Shown here: positions 7,254 through 17,579 of the stretch, piece by piece | Layout of the letters: each line of letters opens with the position of its first letter | Numbering within the stretch: position 1 is the stretch's first letter | Origin: Bacillus sp. FJAT-18017 | GTDB lineage: Bacteria > Bacillota > Bacilli > Bacillales > Cytobacillaceae | Length of the DNA: 64,000 nt | NCBI RefSeq assembly: GCF_001278805.1 | Contig: NZ_CP012602.1 | Span: 413,001-477,000 of the forward strand | Reading direction: 5' to 3' | The notes under the pieces: generated by a model | What the model saw: only the letters and a program-made list of their open reading frames with translations | What the model was told of the DNA's origin: nothing | Databases searched by the model: none | Translations under genes and position numbers: made by a program

Positions 7254-9122
7254 TTGATGGAAAATGCATGGATCATACCGCTTTTCCCGCTTTTATCATT
7301 TTTGATTCTTCTTCTATTCGGAAAACGTCTTAAAGAGACAAGCGCCTATGTAGGGATTGGGCTGACTCTGGCAACGCTTGCCATGTCTTTGCTTGTCCTC
7401 TTTGAACGGTTTACGGAGCCTACATATAAATCGGAGGCAACCTGGCTTACAATAGGGGATAATATTCAATTAACAGCGGGATTTGAAGTGAACCAACTGA
7501 ATGCATTGATGCTGCTTATTGTGTCGCTCGTTAGCTGTCTCGTACATATTTATTCAAAGGGATACATGCACGGCGATGAGCGAATTCCAGTTTTCTATGC
7601 CTACCTTGGCTTGTTTACCTTTGCCATGCTGGGCCTTGTTATTTCGCCGAACCTCCTGCAAACCTACTTCTTCTGGGAATTAGTAGGCCTGGGTTCATTC
7701 TTGTTAATTGGCTTTTACTTCTTTAAGGAGGAAGCGAGAGCAGCTGCCAAAAAGGCCTTCATTATGACCAGGATAGGCGATGTTGGTCTGTTGATCGGTA
7801 TGATTCTATTATTCTGGGAAACTGGCAGCTTTGAATACGATGAAATTTTTGCAGTAGTAGAAAGCGGAGCTATTAAAGCCGGGATGCTGACTTTAATTGC
7901 AATTCTAATTTTCGTTGGAGCTATGGGAAAATCAGGTCAGTTCCCACTCCACACATGGCTTCCGGATGCGATGGAAGGTCCGACTCCTGTATCTGCATTG
8001 ATTCATGCAGCCACAATGGTTGCGGCTGGTGTCTATCTTGTTGCAGCTTTGTTCCCGCTGTTTAATGCCAGTGAAACGGCTATGCTGACTGTCGCTGTTA
8101 TCGGTGCATTTACAGCAATTTTTGCCGCAAGTATCGGTTTGGTCCAAAAAGATATTAAAAGGGTGCTTGCGTATTCCACGGTCAGCCAGCTTGGTTATAT
8201 GATGCTTGCACTTGGTTCAGCAGGTTATGTGGCTGGTGTCTTTCACTTGATGACACACGCATTTTTTAAGGCACTCCTGTTCCTTGCTGCAGGAAGTGTC
8301 ATCCATGCTGTACACACACAGAATATTGAAGAAATGGGCGGTCTTTGGAAAAAACTTAGAATCACAGGACCTCTGTTCCTAATCGGGACGCTTGCAATCA
8401 GCGGGGTTCCACTATTCTCGGGCTTTTTCAGTAAAGATGAAATCCTGATTGCTGCCTGGGAAGCGGGGCATCCTATTCTGTTCTTATTGGCAGTGATTGC
8501 CGCATTTTTTACAGCATTCTACATGTTCCGTTTGTTCTTTATGGTTTTCTGGGGAGAATCTCGCTCCAAGACAAAAAATGTTCACGAGTCTCCTGGCACG
8601 ATGACAGGACCTATGATTATCCTTGCCATCCTCGCTGTTGTAGCAGGTTATGTTAATACCCCTTGGTTCGGTACATTCCTGGGTGATTGGCTGACTGAAG
8701 GTACAGAAGCTCTTGGCCATGGACATATTGAAGGGCCGGCATGGATTATGGTGGTTGCAACGCTCGTATCGCTGGCAGGGATTTTCCTTGCGTGGCTCAT
8801 GTACGGAAAGCGTTCAATTTCGAGAGATTGGTTAAGCAGCAGTACACCTATGCTCCATACGATTCTCTATAAAAAATATTATATCGATGAGTTTTATCAA
8901 CTATCCGTCGTTAATTCAACGAAGGCCGTCAGCCATTTCTTCCGCTATCTTGATATTTTCTTAGTAGAAGGGTTGGCAAGCCTAGTAACTGGTTCAATCC
9001 AGGCTTTAGGTAAAATTGGCTCCAAGCTCCAGTCTGGACAAGTGCAGACATATGCTGCTGTTGCCTTCATCGGGCTCGCTGTACTTACAGTCATCTTTGC
9101 CCTGACAGGAGGGTACTTGTAA
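7254..9122 (+). CDS. nuoL: NADH-quinone oxidoreductase subunit L (antiporter-like)
   Basis: A 622-residue subunit at the far end of the membrane arm, homologous to Mrp-type Na+/H+ antiporters, with many hydrophobic helices and a C-terminal lateral helix. Conserved segments include WELVGLGSFLLIGFYF, KSGQFPLHTWLPDAMEGPTP (key Lys) and HLMTHAFFKALLFLAAGS. Start TTG 7254 is eight bases after AGGGG; ATG 7257, one codon later, is equally possible. The TAA overlaps the nuoM ATG by one base. Confidence 0.96.
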   Translation: MMENAWIIPLFPLLSFLILLLFGKRLKETSAYVGIGLTLATLAMSLLVLFERFTEPTYKSEATWLTIGDNIQLTAGFEVNQLNALMLLIVSLVSCLVHIYSKGYMHGDERIPVFYAYLGLFTFAMLGLVISPNLLQTYFFWELVGLGSFLLIGFYFFKEEARAAAKKAFIMTRIGDVGLLIGMILLFWETGSFEYDEIFAVVESGAIKAGMLTLIAILIFVGAMGKSGQFPLHTWLPDAMEGPTPVSALIHAATMVAAGVYLVAALFPLFNASETAMLTVAVIGAFTAIFAASIGLVQKDIKRVLAYSTVSQLGYMMLALGSAGYVAGVFHLMTHAFFKALLFLAAGSVIHAVHTQNIEEMGGLWKKLRITGPLFLIGTLAISGVPLFSGFFSKDEILIAAWEAGHPILFLLAVIAAFFTAFYMFRLFFMVFWGESRSKTKNVHESPGTMTGPMIILAILAVVAGYVNTPWFGTFLGDWLTEGTEALGHGHIEGPAWIMVVATLVSLAGIFLAWLMYGKRSISRDWLSSSTPMLHTILYKKYYIDEFYQLSVVNSTKAVSHFFRYLDIFLVEGLASLVTGSIQALGKIGSKLQSGQVQTYAAVAFIGLAVLTVIFALTGGYL

Positions 9123-10642
9123 TGGATCTATCGTTTGTTCTTTCACTTCTCGTATTCTCCCCGCTATTGGGAATTGCAGTTCTTGCCTTTATAGCGAAAT
9201 CGAATGCGAAGCTGATTAAAATAGTAGGCCTTCTGGCTACAATTCCTCCACTAATTATTGGAATAGGGACATACTTGCATTACCTCTGGGGCAAGGACTT
9301 GGCCGACTTTTCGGTAAGAATTCCCTGGTTGCAATTCGGGGGATTCGGTCCTTCGGAAGAGAATTTCTTTTCTGTTTACTATGAACTCGCCATTGACGGG
9401 TTTTCCATGCTCTTGGTCGTTTTGACAGCGGTGGTCGCAACATTGGCAGCCCTTGCATCATGGAAGGTAAACAAGGAATTGAAAGGATATTACATGCTGT
9501 TCCTTCTGCTTGAACTCGGCATGTTAGGTGTCTTTACAGCGCAAAATTTGATTCTTTTCTTCCTTTTCTTTGAAATGACTCTAATTCCAATGTTCTTCCT
9601 AATAGGGAAATGGGGCTATTTTGAAAAAGAAAAGGCAGCATACAGCTTTTTGATTTATAATGGGTTGGGTTCAGCCATTTTGCTGATTGTTATTATGGTT
9701 CTTTTCGCAAGGACAGGTACTACAAACGTTGAAATTCTCCAGCAGCTCATGACAAATCCTAATGCCGAATTGGTTGCTGAGATATCCGAAGGCGCCAAGA
9801 TGGGATTATTGATTGCACTATTGGTTGCCTTTGGCATTAAGCTTCCGATTGTCCCTCTTCACAGCTGGATGCTGAGAGTACACGTTCAAGCACCACCGGC
9901 AATTGTCATGATTCACTCGGGTATTCTGTTGAAAATTGGGGCCTTTGGTTTAATCCGTTTCGGGCTCGGAATTTTCCCTGAACAGTTCAAGGAGCTGTCT
10001 GTAATTATCGCTATTCTTGGAGTAGTAAATCTTCTGTATGGTGCTTTTCTGGCATTCATTCAAAAAGACTTCAAAATGGTGCTTGCTTACTCCTCCATTT
10101 CTCATATGGGAATTGTCTTGATTGGCCTAGCTGCACTGAATGAAGCAGGTATACAGGGGGCTATTTTCCAGGTAATCTCACATGGATTGATTTCAGCACT
10201 GTTGTTCTTCCTTGTTGGGGTCTTCTATGATCGGCTTGATACATCGCTTCTCGGAAATATGGGCGGGCTAGCTAAGGGAATGCCGATTGCATCTGGAATT
10301 CTGCTTGCCGCTGGCATGGCGTCGCTTGGCCTTCCTGGCATGTCAGGATTCGTTAGCGAATTCATGGCTTTCCTGGGCTTGTTTGAAGAAATGCCTATAC
10401 TGGCAGCGATTGGTTGTATCGGCATTATCATGACTGCTGCGTACTTGCTGCGTGCCATCCTTGGCATGACTTATGGGCAGTCACATCGGGATTTCACGGC
10501 TGTTTCTGATTTAAAGGGCGTTGAATTTGTACCTGCAGTGACCCTGGTTTTCCTGATTGTCTTGATCGGTGTATTTCCAAGTGTACTCGGCTCACCGCTG
10601 CAATCGGCTCTTAAAACTATCATGATTGGGCTGGGGGGTTGA
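9122..10642 (+). CDS. nuoM: NADH-quinone oxidoreductase subunit M (antiporter-like)
   Basis: A 506-residue membrane subunit, second of the three antiporter-like proton channels. Conserved features are FLFFEMTLIPMFFLIG (essential Glu) and KLPIVPLHSWMLRVHVQAPP (channel Lys and HSW motif). Normal length. Starts on the nuoL stop (TAATG). Confidence 0.96.
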   Translation: MDLSFVLSLLVFSPLLGIAVLAFIAKSNAKLIKIVGLLATIPPLIIGIGTYLHYLWGKDLADFSVRIPWLQFGGFGPSEENFFSVYYELAIDGFSMLLVVLTAVVATLAALASWKVNKELKGYYMLFLLLELGMLGVFTAQNLILFFLFFEMTLIPMFFLIGKWGYFEKEKAAYSFLIYNGLGSAILLIVIMVLFARTGTTNVEILQQLMTNPNAELVAEISEGAKMGLLIALLVAFGIKLPIVPLHSWMLRVHVQAPPAIVMIHSGILLKIGAFGLIRFGLGIFPEQFKELSVIIAILGVVNLLYGAFLAFIQKDFKMVLAYSSISHMGIVLIGLAALNEAGIQGAIFQVISHGLISALLFFLVGVFYDRLDTSLLGNMGGLAKGMPIASGILLAAGMASLGLPGMSGFVSEFMAFLGLFEEMPILAAIGCIGIIMTAAYLLRAILGMTYGQSHRDFTAVSDLKGVEFVPAVTLVFLIVLIGVFPSVLGSPLQSALKTIMIGLGG

Positions 10643-10648
10643 TGCACT

Positions 10649-12166
10649 ATGGATCTCAATGAATTGCTATCATATGAATGGGGAGCAATGATGCCTGAGT
10701 TTATTATCCTGGGTACCGCTGCACTCCTGACACTTATTGATTTATTCATGCCAAAGGAGAACGACCGCAAGATATTTGGCTGGATAGCCATCGCGGCAAT
10801 AGCTTCTGCAACCATTTCGCTCGCAGGGCTGATTGATGCACCAGTTACATCAATCCTTGCTGATACTTTCAGGCTGGATTCATTTGCCAAGGCATTTAAG
10901 TTTATCCTGTTAATTGGTTCCGCACTTGTTATGCTTTTGGCTATACAGTACAACCCAAAGGATGGTTTTGAGGAATACAAGGGAGAGTTTTTCTATCTAT
11001 TCCTGACAGCGCTTCTAGGGTCGATGATTATGGCTTCAAGCGGGGATTTAATCACTCTCTTCGTTGGCCTTGAAACGCTTTCCATTTCGTCTTATATCCT
11101 GGCCGGGATGCGCAAGAACCGGCTGGACTCCAATGAATCGGCAATGAAATACGTCATCAATGGCAGTATTGCAACAGCAATCACGTTATTCGGAATGAGT
11201 TATGTTTATGGATTGTCTGGTTCAACTAATTTAAGGGAAATAGCTGGGGTCCTGCAAATGGCTGCAGATTCGCAGCATATCTATTTGCTGGGAATCGCTT
11301 TCTTTATGATTTTTATAGGGCTGTCGTTCAAAATAGCGGCTGCTCCATATCATATGTGGGCTCCTGATGTTTATCAGGGCGCGCCAACACCAGTAACGGC
11401 ATTCCTGAGTGTCGTTTCAAAAACTGCTGGGTTCATCATTATTATCAGGATTATGCTATCTGTTTTTGGTGTACTTGCTTCCGAAGGGCCAAACTCGATG
11501 CCGCTCCTGTTAAAATTACAGGATTATATTGCCTTCCTTGCAGGAGCAACCATGATTATTGGAAACGTCGTTGCTCTAAGGCAGCGGAATATTAAACGGC
11601 TGTTTGCATACTCAAGTATCGCTCATGCAGGTTATGTGCTCGTAGCCTTTTCTACACTAAGCTATTTCATGTTTGATGCTGTATGGTTCTATCTGCTCGC
11701 TTATGTTTTCATGAACGTTGGGGCGTTTGCCGTTATCCAGCTGATAACTGAAAAAACAGGTACAACGGACACGAAGGAGTTTGCGGGTCTTTATAAGAAA
11801 GCTCCGCTTCTCGCTGTTGCTTTTGGTATCCTGATTCTATCCTTGGCGGGATTCCCTGGAACAGCAGGCTTCATTGGCAAGGTGAATATATTTATGAGCA
11901 CCTTCGTCGACCCGGTAAATCCGCATTATGTACTGGCTTCTGTGATGATCGCCACAACAGTGGTTTCATATGTTTACTATTTCGGAATTTTAACGCAGAT
12001 GTTCTTCCGGCCTGCCCAGGATGAATCTGCTATAAAAACTCCGGTTGTATTGTCTATTGCAATTGCAATAGCTGTTGCAGGAAGCGTCCTGTTCGGTCTG
12101 CTTCCGAATGTAGCGCTCGACTTCCTGCATGAATATTTTAATGGATTTAGTGATTTCCTTAGCTAG
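10649..12166 (+). CDS. nuoN: NADH-quinone oxidoreductase subunit N (antiporter-like)
   Basis: A 505-residue membrane subunit, third antiporter-like channel. Conserved segments include FVGLETLSISSYILAGM (Glu) and FKIAAAPYHMWAPDVYQGAPTP. Last gene of the operon; no nuoE, nuoF or nuoG occurs in the window. A stem-loop spacer and a strong bidirectional terminator follow. Confidence 0.96.
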   Translation: MDLNELLSYEWGAMMPEFIILGTAALLTLIDLFMPKENDRKIFGWIAIAAIASATISLAGLIDAPVTSILADTFRLDSFAKAFKFILLIGSALVMLLAIQYNPKDGFEEYKGEFFYLFLTALLGSMIMASSGDLITLFVGLETLSISSYILAGMRKNRLDSNESAMKYVINGSIATAITLFGMSYVYGLSGSTNLREIAGVLQMAADSQHIYLLGIAFFMIFIGLSFKIAAAPYHMWAPDVYQGAPTPVTAFLSVVSKTAGFIIIIRIMLSVFGVLASEGPNSMPLLLKLQDYIAFLAGATMIIGNVVALRQRNIKRLFAYSSIAHAGYVLVAFSTLSYFMFDAVWFYLLAYVFMNVGAFAVIQLITEKTGTTDTKEFAGLYKKAPLLAVAFGILILSLAGFPGTAGFIGKVNIFMSTFVDPVNPHYVLASVMIATTVVSYVYYFGILTQMFFRPAQDESAIKTPVVLSIAIAIAVAGSVLFGLLPNVALDFLHEYFNGFSDFLS

Positions 12167-12253
12167 GGATGGCACAAATCTGACGGGGAGTTTCAATGAG
12201 GCCCGGATATTTAGGGGATAGCCGGGATCCCTGGTTATGGTTTTGCAATTAGA

Positions 12254-12285
12254 GGGTGCAGGTGCTTGGGAAACGCTTTGCACCC
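12254..12285. other. Hairpin and short direct repeat after nuoN
   Basis: GGGTGCA (12254-12260) pairs with TGCACCC (12279-12285), with an 18-base loop and no U tail. Two copies of GGGTAACAATAGGAA follow just before the terminator. Function unknown. Confidence 0.4.
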
Positions 12286-12329
12286 TGAGGTTTAACAAAA
12301 GGGGTAACAATAGGAAGGGTAACAATAGG

Positions 12330-12364
12330 AATGGCCGGCTCTCACATATGAGCCGGCCATTTGT
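12330..12364. terminator. Bidirectional terminator between nuoN and gtaB
   Basis: AATGGCCGGCTC pairs perfectly with GAGCCGGCCATT around an 8-base loop. It is placed to end both the nuo transcript and the convergent gtaB transcript. Confidence 0.85.
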
Positions 12365-12372
12365 GTATATTA

Positions 12373-13242
12373 TTAGGATTCAAGTTTTCTTTTCATATAA
12401 GCCAGAAGATCTTCCCTCAATTCCGGCATTTGCAGGGCGAATTCAATAGTTGTTTCGATAAAGCCAAGTTTTTCTCCGACATCGTAACGTTTCCCCTCGA
12501 ATTCATAAGCAAAGACCCGCTGAATTTCATTTAGGTTTTGAATCGCATCGGTAAGCTGGATTTCCCCGCCGGCGCCAACCTCCTGTTTATCCAGGAATAT
12601 GAATATTTCCGGAGTAAGGATATAGCGGCCGATAATCGCCAAGTCGGATGGGGCAGTACCTAGCTTTGGTTTTTCGACAAACTGTCTTACCTGATAGCGG
12701 CGATTGTATTCCTCAATCGGGTCAATGATTCCGTACCGGTGAGTTTCCGATTCCGGGACGCGTTGGACCCCGATGACAGAGGAAAGAGTTTGGTCGTATT
12801 GATTCATAAGCTGCTTCAGGCATGGAACCTCTGCCTGAACAATATCGTCTCCTAATAAAACCGCGAAGGGTTCATCGCCAATAAAGTTCCTCGCACACCA
12901 TACAGCATGGCCAAGGCCCCTAGGCTCCTTTTGCCGTATGTAATGAATGTCGACCATGTTGGTTGACGCTTGAACCTTCTCTAACAGATCAAATTTCTCC
13001 TTTTCAAGGAGGTTTTGCTCCAGCTCGAAAGCATGATCAAAGTGATCCTCTATCGATCGTTTGCCTTTTCCTGTTACAATAATGATATCTTCAATTCCTG
13101 AATCAATTGCCTCTTCCACGATATATTGAATGGTCGGCTTATCGACTATCGGGAGCATTTCTTTTGGCATAGCTTTTGTCGCCGGCAAAAAACGTGTACC
13201 AAGTCCAGCGGCAGGAATTATCGCTTTCCTTACTTTTTTCAT
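12373..13242 (-). CDS. gtaB: UTP-glucose-1-phosphate uridylyltransferase
   Basis: A 289-residue cytoplasmic enzyme making UDP-glucose from UTP and glucose-1-phosphate, used for wall teichoic acid glucosylation and glycolipids. The nucleotide-binding start [20 protein letters not shown] with [10 protein letters not shown] is diagnostic, and VEKP is seen later. The start is ATG 13242 with AAGGTG eight bases upstream; an in-frame TTG at 13248 would sit on the ribosome site. Monocistronic and convergent with nuo. Bacillaceae often have paralogues, so the symbol follows sequence similarity only. Confidence 0.92.
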   Translation of the reverse strand: MKKVRKAIIPAAGLGTRFLPATKAMPKEMLPIVDKPTIQYIVEEAIDSGIEDIIIVTGKGKRSIEDHFDHAFELEQNLLEKEKFDLLEKVQASTNMVDIHYIRQKEPRGLGHAVWCARNFIGDEPFAVLLGDDIVQAEVPCLKQLMNQYDQTLSSVIGVQRVPESETHRYGIIDPIEEYNRRYQVRQFVEKPKLGTAPSDLAIIGRYILTPEIFIFLDKQEVGAGGEIQLTDAIQNLNEIQRVFAYEFEGKRYDVGEKLGFIETTIEFALQMPELREDLLAYMKRKLES

Positions 13243-13440
13243 AATCAATCACCTTCACAAGTTAAATTGGAACACAGAACAAATTTCTTCAAATAAATTG
13301 CGTAAAAAAATCAAATACCTACAATAGAAATAGAATGGCTATTGTTGATTATTTCATATTAAAACAAATCAGACAACTAACAGTATCCTAAAAATTCCCT
13401 TTAATGGGCATAAAGATTTTTACTGAGGAGGATTAAATGT

Positions 13441-13674
13441 ATGATAGGTGGACTCGGAGCAGAGGCTGCTGTGGGCATTTTTACCCATCTAATTTTTATT
13501 GCATTGGCATGGTGGGCATTGCAAGCACTGAACTTTGACAAACTTTTACGAGCGGGTAGAGTGCTGCAAGCACGAATTCTTTATATCATGCTTTCAATTG
13601 TTATCGGATCGGCCGTAAGCAATTTCTTTTTGGATTATCTCCTTTTATCCCGCCAGCTTCAACATATCTTTTGA
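13441..13674 (+). CDS. ywzB: Small membrane protein, DUF1146 (YwzB family)
   Basis: A 77-residue protein with two hydrophobic segments (about 10-30 and 45-70) separated by a basic loop with LLRAGRVLQARIL. This matches the DUF1146/YwzB family, whose gene sits just before ywmB-murAA in B. subtilis. GAGGAGG precedes ATG 13441; an ATG at 13437 opens another frame. Role unknown. Confidence 0.85.
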   Translation: MIGGLGAEAAVGIFTHLIFIALAWWALQALNFDKLLRAGRVLQARILYIMLSIVIGSAVSNFFLDYLLLSRQLQHIF

Positions 13675-14177
13675 GATGCAGATAAGCTCTAGCGAATTAA
13701 ATACGGTAGATATAGGGCCTTACTAATCGGATTTTTCCAATTTTAAAGGGAAACTTTACTAAACTAATCCCGTCTATATTCAGGAAGGCAGTGATTTGGA
13801 TTGTTTAAAAATTGGAAAATATTTAGGTCTTCATTCATGTGTTCAAATGGAAGATTATTAAGTACAATCAAGATTGTGATTTAAAACACAATTCATGCGC
13901 CTTACAATGGGATTAAGGTTGGAGAAAACGAAGCATTCTACATTGATCTGAAAACTGGAAGTGAAAATCTGCTATCTCCAAACAGAACGAGGTAAAGCTG
14001 CGCTCCGAAATGCCGGAGGCCTTCCCAGTTAAAACGGGATATCTTTAAAATTTGTCTGAATCTATATGAAACCATCAGGTGTACATAGTAGAGGCATTGT
14101 CTAAAAGTGACGAGATTTCCCATGTATGTACCGCTCTTCCATGGCCAAAATGGTAATAAGGGAAGGGGAGCGGACGC
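13675..14177. other. Noncoding stretch between ywzB and ywmB
   Basis: About 500 bp without a supported gene. Short open stretches on both strands (for example around 13938-14123) lack ribosome sites and are interrupted, so they may be decayed sequence. No clear repeat or terminator. A ribosome site (AGGGAAGGGGAG) for ywmB lies at the end. Confidence 0.5.
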
Positions 14178-14912
14178 ATGAATATAAAATTAGCTTTATC
14201 ATTATTTGCCATAATTGGTTTTATCGTGTTGGAACTTGGGAATAAAACGACTGTAGCTGACAGTGCACCGGATTTGATTAAACTTGCCGCTGTATTGGAA
14301 GCAGAAAGTGTAAGCTTTAAGGAGTGGTCGGTTTATTCACGGGAGTATATTGAAGTCTCCAATTCACCCGGGGAATTGGAGGAGTATGCCAAGGGATTGC
14401 AGGATATGTTCCCCGATTGGGACTGGTCCATTTCCACAAAAGGCCATACTTGGGAAGTTGCAGCAGTATCTCCACCTTCCGTCTATGGCCAGGAATACCT
14501 TCAATTAATTTCTACCCGCACACCCCAAGAGTCAAATGCGTATATAATATATAAGGTGACCGGCGGAAAATGGAATGAGGAAAGTGCTGCCTTTTTACAA
14601 TCCAAGAAATTTTCGGCACGGATAAACGACATATTTCGTGGCAAGCCGTCAATTTTCTCTTGTATCGAGGGCAAGTTCAATGATAGAATAGATAAGGCTG
14701 TACCTGGAAAAGTAACTAGTATTTTGGAACGATTAAATGCCGCTGAAACCGAGGCACTCAGGGAAGATGATTTTATTTCAGTATCGGCTTTTTCACCAAA
14801 TCTGCCCGATACATTTGGAAATGGCATGAATGTGCAAATCGCTGCCCGCTCGACTGGGGGAAAAGATGCAACTGTGATAATCGGCACCCCCATCATAACG
14901 GTTGAATATTAA
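14178..14912 (+). CDS. ywmB: YwmB-family exported protein
   Basis: A 244-residue protein with a single N-terminal hydrophobic segment (residues about 3-18), matching the YwmB family that lies directly upstream of murAA in bacilli. The family has a TATA-binding-protein-like fold in a structure-based description, but its role is unknown. AGGGAAGGGGAG ends seven bases before ATG 14178. The short gap to murAA without a terminator suggests co-transcription. Confidence 0.85.
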   Translation: MNIKLALSLFAIIGFIVLELGNKTTVADSAPDLIKLAAVLEAESVSFKEWSVYSREYIEVSNSPGELEEYAKGLQDMFPDWDWSISTKGHTWEVAAVSPPSVYGQEYLQLISTRTPQESNAYIIYKVTGGKWNEESAAFLQSKKFSARINDIFRGKPSIFSCIEGKFNDRIDKAVPGKVTSILERLNAAETEALREDDFISVSAFSPNLPDTFGNGMNVQIAARSTGGKDATVIIGTPIITVEY

Positions 14913-14944
14913 TATAGAGAACTAGGACGCGGAGGGGAATACAC

Positions 14945-16258
14945 TTGGAAAAGATCATCGTCCGCGGCGGAAATAGGCTGAATGGAACAGTTAAGGTTGA
15001 AGGTGCCAAAAATTCTGTACTGCCTGTACTCGCTGCAACACTATTGGCAAGTGATGGAAGAAGTATAATTCGTGATGTTCCTACTCTCTCCGATGTATAT
15101 ACAATCAACGAAGTATTACGCAACCTAAACGCACACGTCGTTTTTAAAGATAATCAAGTTGTAGTAGATGCATCTAGAGAGTTGAATGAGGAAGCACCAT
15201 TTGAGTATGTAAGGAAAATGCGTGCTTCAGTTTTAGTCATGGGCTCGCTGCTTGCGCGCAATGGCCGTGCCCGTGTGGCATTGCCTGGTGGATGCGCAAT
15301 TGGCTCACGCCCGATTGACCAGCATCTTAAGGGCTTTGAAGCAATGGGAGCCAAGGTGAAGGTTGGCAATGGTTTTATTGAAGCAGAAGTTGAGGGCCGC
15401 TTGAAAGGCGCTCGAGTGTACCTGGATTTCCCAAGTGTCGGTGCAACTGAGAACATCATGATGGCAGCAACACTCGCAGAAGGCACAACAATACTTGAAA
15501 ATGTTGCAAAAGAACCTGAAATTGTAGACCTTGCAAATCTCCTGAATAAAATGGGAGCAAAGGTCATCGGTGCTGGTACAGGAACGATTCGAATCGAGGG
15601 TGTAGATGTATTGTTTGGTGCAGACCACTCCATTATTCCTGACCGTATTGAAGCAGGTACATTCATGGTAGCTGCAGCAATCACAGGCGGGAACGTGCTT
15701 GTCAAAGGCGCTGTTCCAGAGCATTTGTCCTCATTGATTGCGAAAATGGAGGAAATGGGCATCACCATTATGGAAGAAGATGATGGCGTAAGGGTAATTG
15801 GCCCGGATAAGCTGAAGGCAATCGATATTAAGACAATGCCTCATCCAGGATTCCCGACAGACATGCAATCGCAAATGATGGCATTGCTGCTTCGAGCTGA
15901 AGGAACAAGTATGATTACTGAAACAGTCTTTGAAAATCGCTTTATGCATGTGGAAGAATTCCGCCGCATGAATGCCGAAATAAAGATTGAGGGACGTTCT
16001 GTCATCATTCCTGGAAAGTCAAACCTTCAGGGTGCAGAAGTAGCAGCAACCGACCTTCGCGCAGCAGCAGCTTTGATCTTAACTGGCCTGGTTGCGGACG
16101 GTGTCACGCGTGTTACGGAACTAAAGCATCTGGACCGTGGATATGTAAATTTCCATGAAAAGCTGGCAGCATTAGGTGCCGATATTGAGCGTGTTAAAGA
16201 AGTTGAGGAAGTATTTTCCGAAGAAACACAACCGCTTGTTTCCGACATGAACGCTTAA
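14945..16258 (+). CDS. murAA: UDP-N-acetylglucosamine 1-carboxyvinyltransferase MurA
   Basis: A 437-residue cytoplasmic enzyme of the first committed step of peptidoglycan synthesis, transferring enolpyruvate from PEP to UDP-GlcNAc. Lys22 (EGAKNSVLP) and the catalytic Cys117 in [20 protein letters not shown] are present, the latter being the target of fosfomycin. Start TTG 14945 after CGGAGGGG gives the conserved N-terminus MEKIIVRGG. Context (ywzB-ywmB before, spoIID after) identifies it as the murAA rather than the murAB (murZ) paralogue. Confidence 0.97.
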   Translation: MEKIIVRGGNRLNGTVKVEGAKNSVLPVLAATLLASDGRSIIRDVPTLSDVYTINEVLRNLNAHVVFKDNQVVVDASRELNEEAPFEYVRKMRASVLVMGSLLARNGRARVALPGGCAIGSRPIDQHLKGFEAMGAKVKVGNGFIEAEVEGRLKGARVYLDFPSVGATENIMMAATLAEGTTILENVAKEPEIVDLANLLNKMGAKVIGAGTGTIRIEGVDVLFGADHSIIPDRIEAGTFMVAAAITGGNVLVKGAVPEHLSSLIAKMEEMGITIMEEDDGVRVIGPDKLKAIDIKTMPHPGFPTDMQSQMMALLLRAEGTSMITETVFENRFMHVEEFRRMNAEIKIEGRSVIIPGKSNLQGAEVAATDLRAAAALILTGLVADGVTRVTELKHLDRGYVNFHEKLAALGADIERVKEVEEVFSEETQPLVSDMNA

Positions 16259-16300
16259 TTTGAATAACTTTACAGTGTACGATCGTATACTGATTTTTAG

Positions 16301-16358
16301 AAAGCCAAAGGGATTTGCTGTCAGATGTCTGACAGTTACCCTTTGGCTTTTTATTTTT
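16301..16358 (+). terminator. Terminator after murAA
   Basis: AAAGCCAAAGGG pairs with CCCTTTGGCTTT, with an inner CTGTCAG/CTGACAG hairpin, then a T-rich tail. Just upstream at 16272-16291 is a nearly perfect 20-bp palindrome around TACGATCGTA. Confidence 0.9.
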
Positions 16359-16412
16359 TCTTGAAAAATGTTGGTATTTGGTTTTTGCGCGGAAATTACA
16401 GAAAAACTTAAG

Positions 16413-16440
16413 TTGAACTATTCAAGTTTCTTTATATTGT
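16413..16440 (+). promoter_or_regulatory. Probable sigma-A promoter
   Basis: TTGAAC (16413-16418), 16-bp spacer, TATTGT (16435-16440), about 50 bp upstream of the next start codon. Confidence 0.5.
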
Positions 16441-16492
16441 AACAATATTGATGAGGGCATCTTGATAAAATGGGTTAGAGAGGTGAGTGCCC

Positions 16493-17386
16493 ATGACGAA
16501 TTTTTTTATTAAACTAAAATCTGCTTTATTTACTACTTTGGCCCTTGGAATCATTACACTTTTAATACCTGGTTTCCTTTCAGGTTCTGTTGGATCGACT
16601 ATATTTGTTTTTGGTATTATGCTGCTTATAGCGATGATTGGCAATATGGTTGTGGCAATTCCAGTATCCTATTTGTCTGATTTCCTTACAAAAAGGCTCG
16701 GTGCTTTTCAGTTCCCAGCTGCAGGTTTAATCCATATTGCTGTAGGTCTCTCACCTGTATTTTTTATTGATGAAGTGGCCTTCTACTCAATTGCTTCTGC
16801 CTTCCTATTCTTCCTTTTTACAGAATGGCAGCAGGCGGGTTGGAAGATTAGATATAATTGGAAGCCAGTGGTTTCTTTCATAAGTGTCGGAGTTTTTACG
16901 GCTGCGGCGATTGTTTCCGTTCCGGGCATTGTCAATAAGTTTCAAGAGCGGACACATAATGCTTATTTGATTCCAAAAGGTTTTGAAGGCGAAATTAAGG
17001 TAGTTCATGACATAAAAAACGCACCACTGGAAAAAACAAGTGATGGATATGACATCATTACTATTAATGAATCCGGTTACGGCCTCTCTGCGGAACCACT
17101 GGACAGTTCCTTAATAGAGGACAAATATTATTTTGTTGATGAAAGCGGAAATAAAGAGGAAATAGAGAAACTCTGTATCTCTGTTGGTGATAGGAAAGCT
17201 ATCGGCGGAGATGGCTATGAATACACCTATGAAACCTTGTATGTTACCTCAAATAAATGCGGTCAGGTATTCCGTGAAAATGGGAAAAAGTATTTTGGTG
17301 AAAAACTGCAAATAGAGGAAATCCTCTTTAAAGAAGGACTTGCAGAAATGACTGACTATGGATATTCCATCCATCCCCAAAACTAG
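16493..17386 (+). CDS. Four-helix membrane protein with C-terminal DUF6843-like domain
   Basis: A 297-residue protein. Residues 1-145 contain four hydrophobic helices; residues about 155-297 form a soluble domain starting NAYLIPKGFEGEIKVVHD, a pattern I associate with the DUF6843 family of Bacillaceae. Function unknown. Start ATG 16493 has GAGAGGTGAG upstream; a GTG at 16487 is in frame but overlaps that site. It has its own promoter and terminator, so it is an insert between murAA and spoIID relative to B. subtilis. Confidence 0.75.
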   Translation: MTNFFIKLKSALFTTLALGIITLLIPGFLSGSVGSTIFVFGIMLLIAMIGNMVVAIPVSYLSDFLTKRLGAFQFPAAGLIHIAVGLSPVFFIDEVAFYSIASAFLFFLFTEWQQAGWKIRYNWKPVVSFISVGVFTAAAIVSVPGIVNKFQERTHNAYLIPKGFEGEIKVVHDIKNAPLEKTSDGYDIITINESGYGLSAEPLDSSLIEDKYYFVDESGNKEEIEKLCISVGDRKAIGGDGYEYTYETLYVTSNKCGQVFRENGKKYFGEKLQIEEILFKEGLAEMTDYGYSIHPQN

Positions 17387-17393
17387 CAAATAC

Positions 17394-17425
17394 GCGTCTG
17401 CCAAATACTTGGCAGGCGCTTTTTT
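17394..17425 (+). terminator. Terminator
   Basis: GCGTCTGCCAA pairs with TTGGCAGGCGC (one G-U) around ATAC, followed by TTTTTT. Confidence 0.9.
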
Positions 17426-17492
17426 GTCCATAGAGTCTGTATAAAGCAATCTTGTAAAAGAGAAACAGTGAAATGGAAAACCTTAACCTTTA

Positions 17493-17522
17493 GTCATATC
17501 TGCTTGTCCACCTCCATATGTT
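17493..17522 (+). promoter_or_regulatory. Candidate sigma-E promoter of spoIID
   Basis: GTCATATCT (17493-17501), 13 bases, then CATATGTT (17515-17522) resembles the sigma-E pattern with an ATA-type -35 and a CATA-type -10. spoIID is a sigma-E gene in B. subtilis, so context supports the call; sequence alone is not decisive. Confidence 0.55.
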
Positions 17523-17579
17523 TTAATGAAGCGCAGCCGGTTGTGGCCGGCCGTTTACTTTTCAACTGGAGGCTCTTAT

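Noticed and set aside
13938..14123. Transposase remnant on the minus strand
   Set aside because: The short frame has no recognisable transposase motif, ribosome site or terminal repeats.
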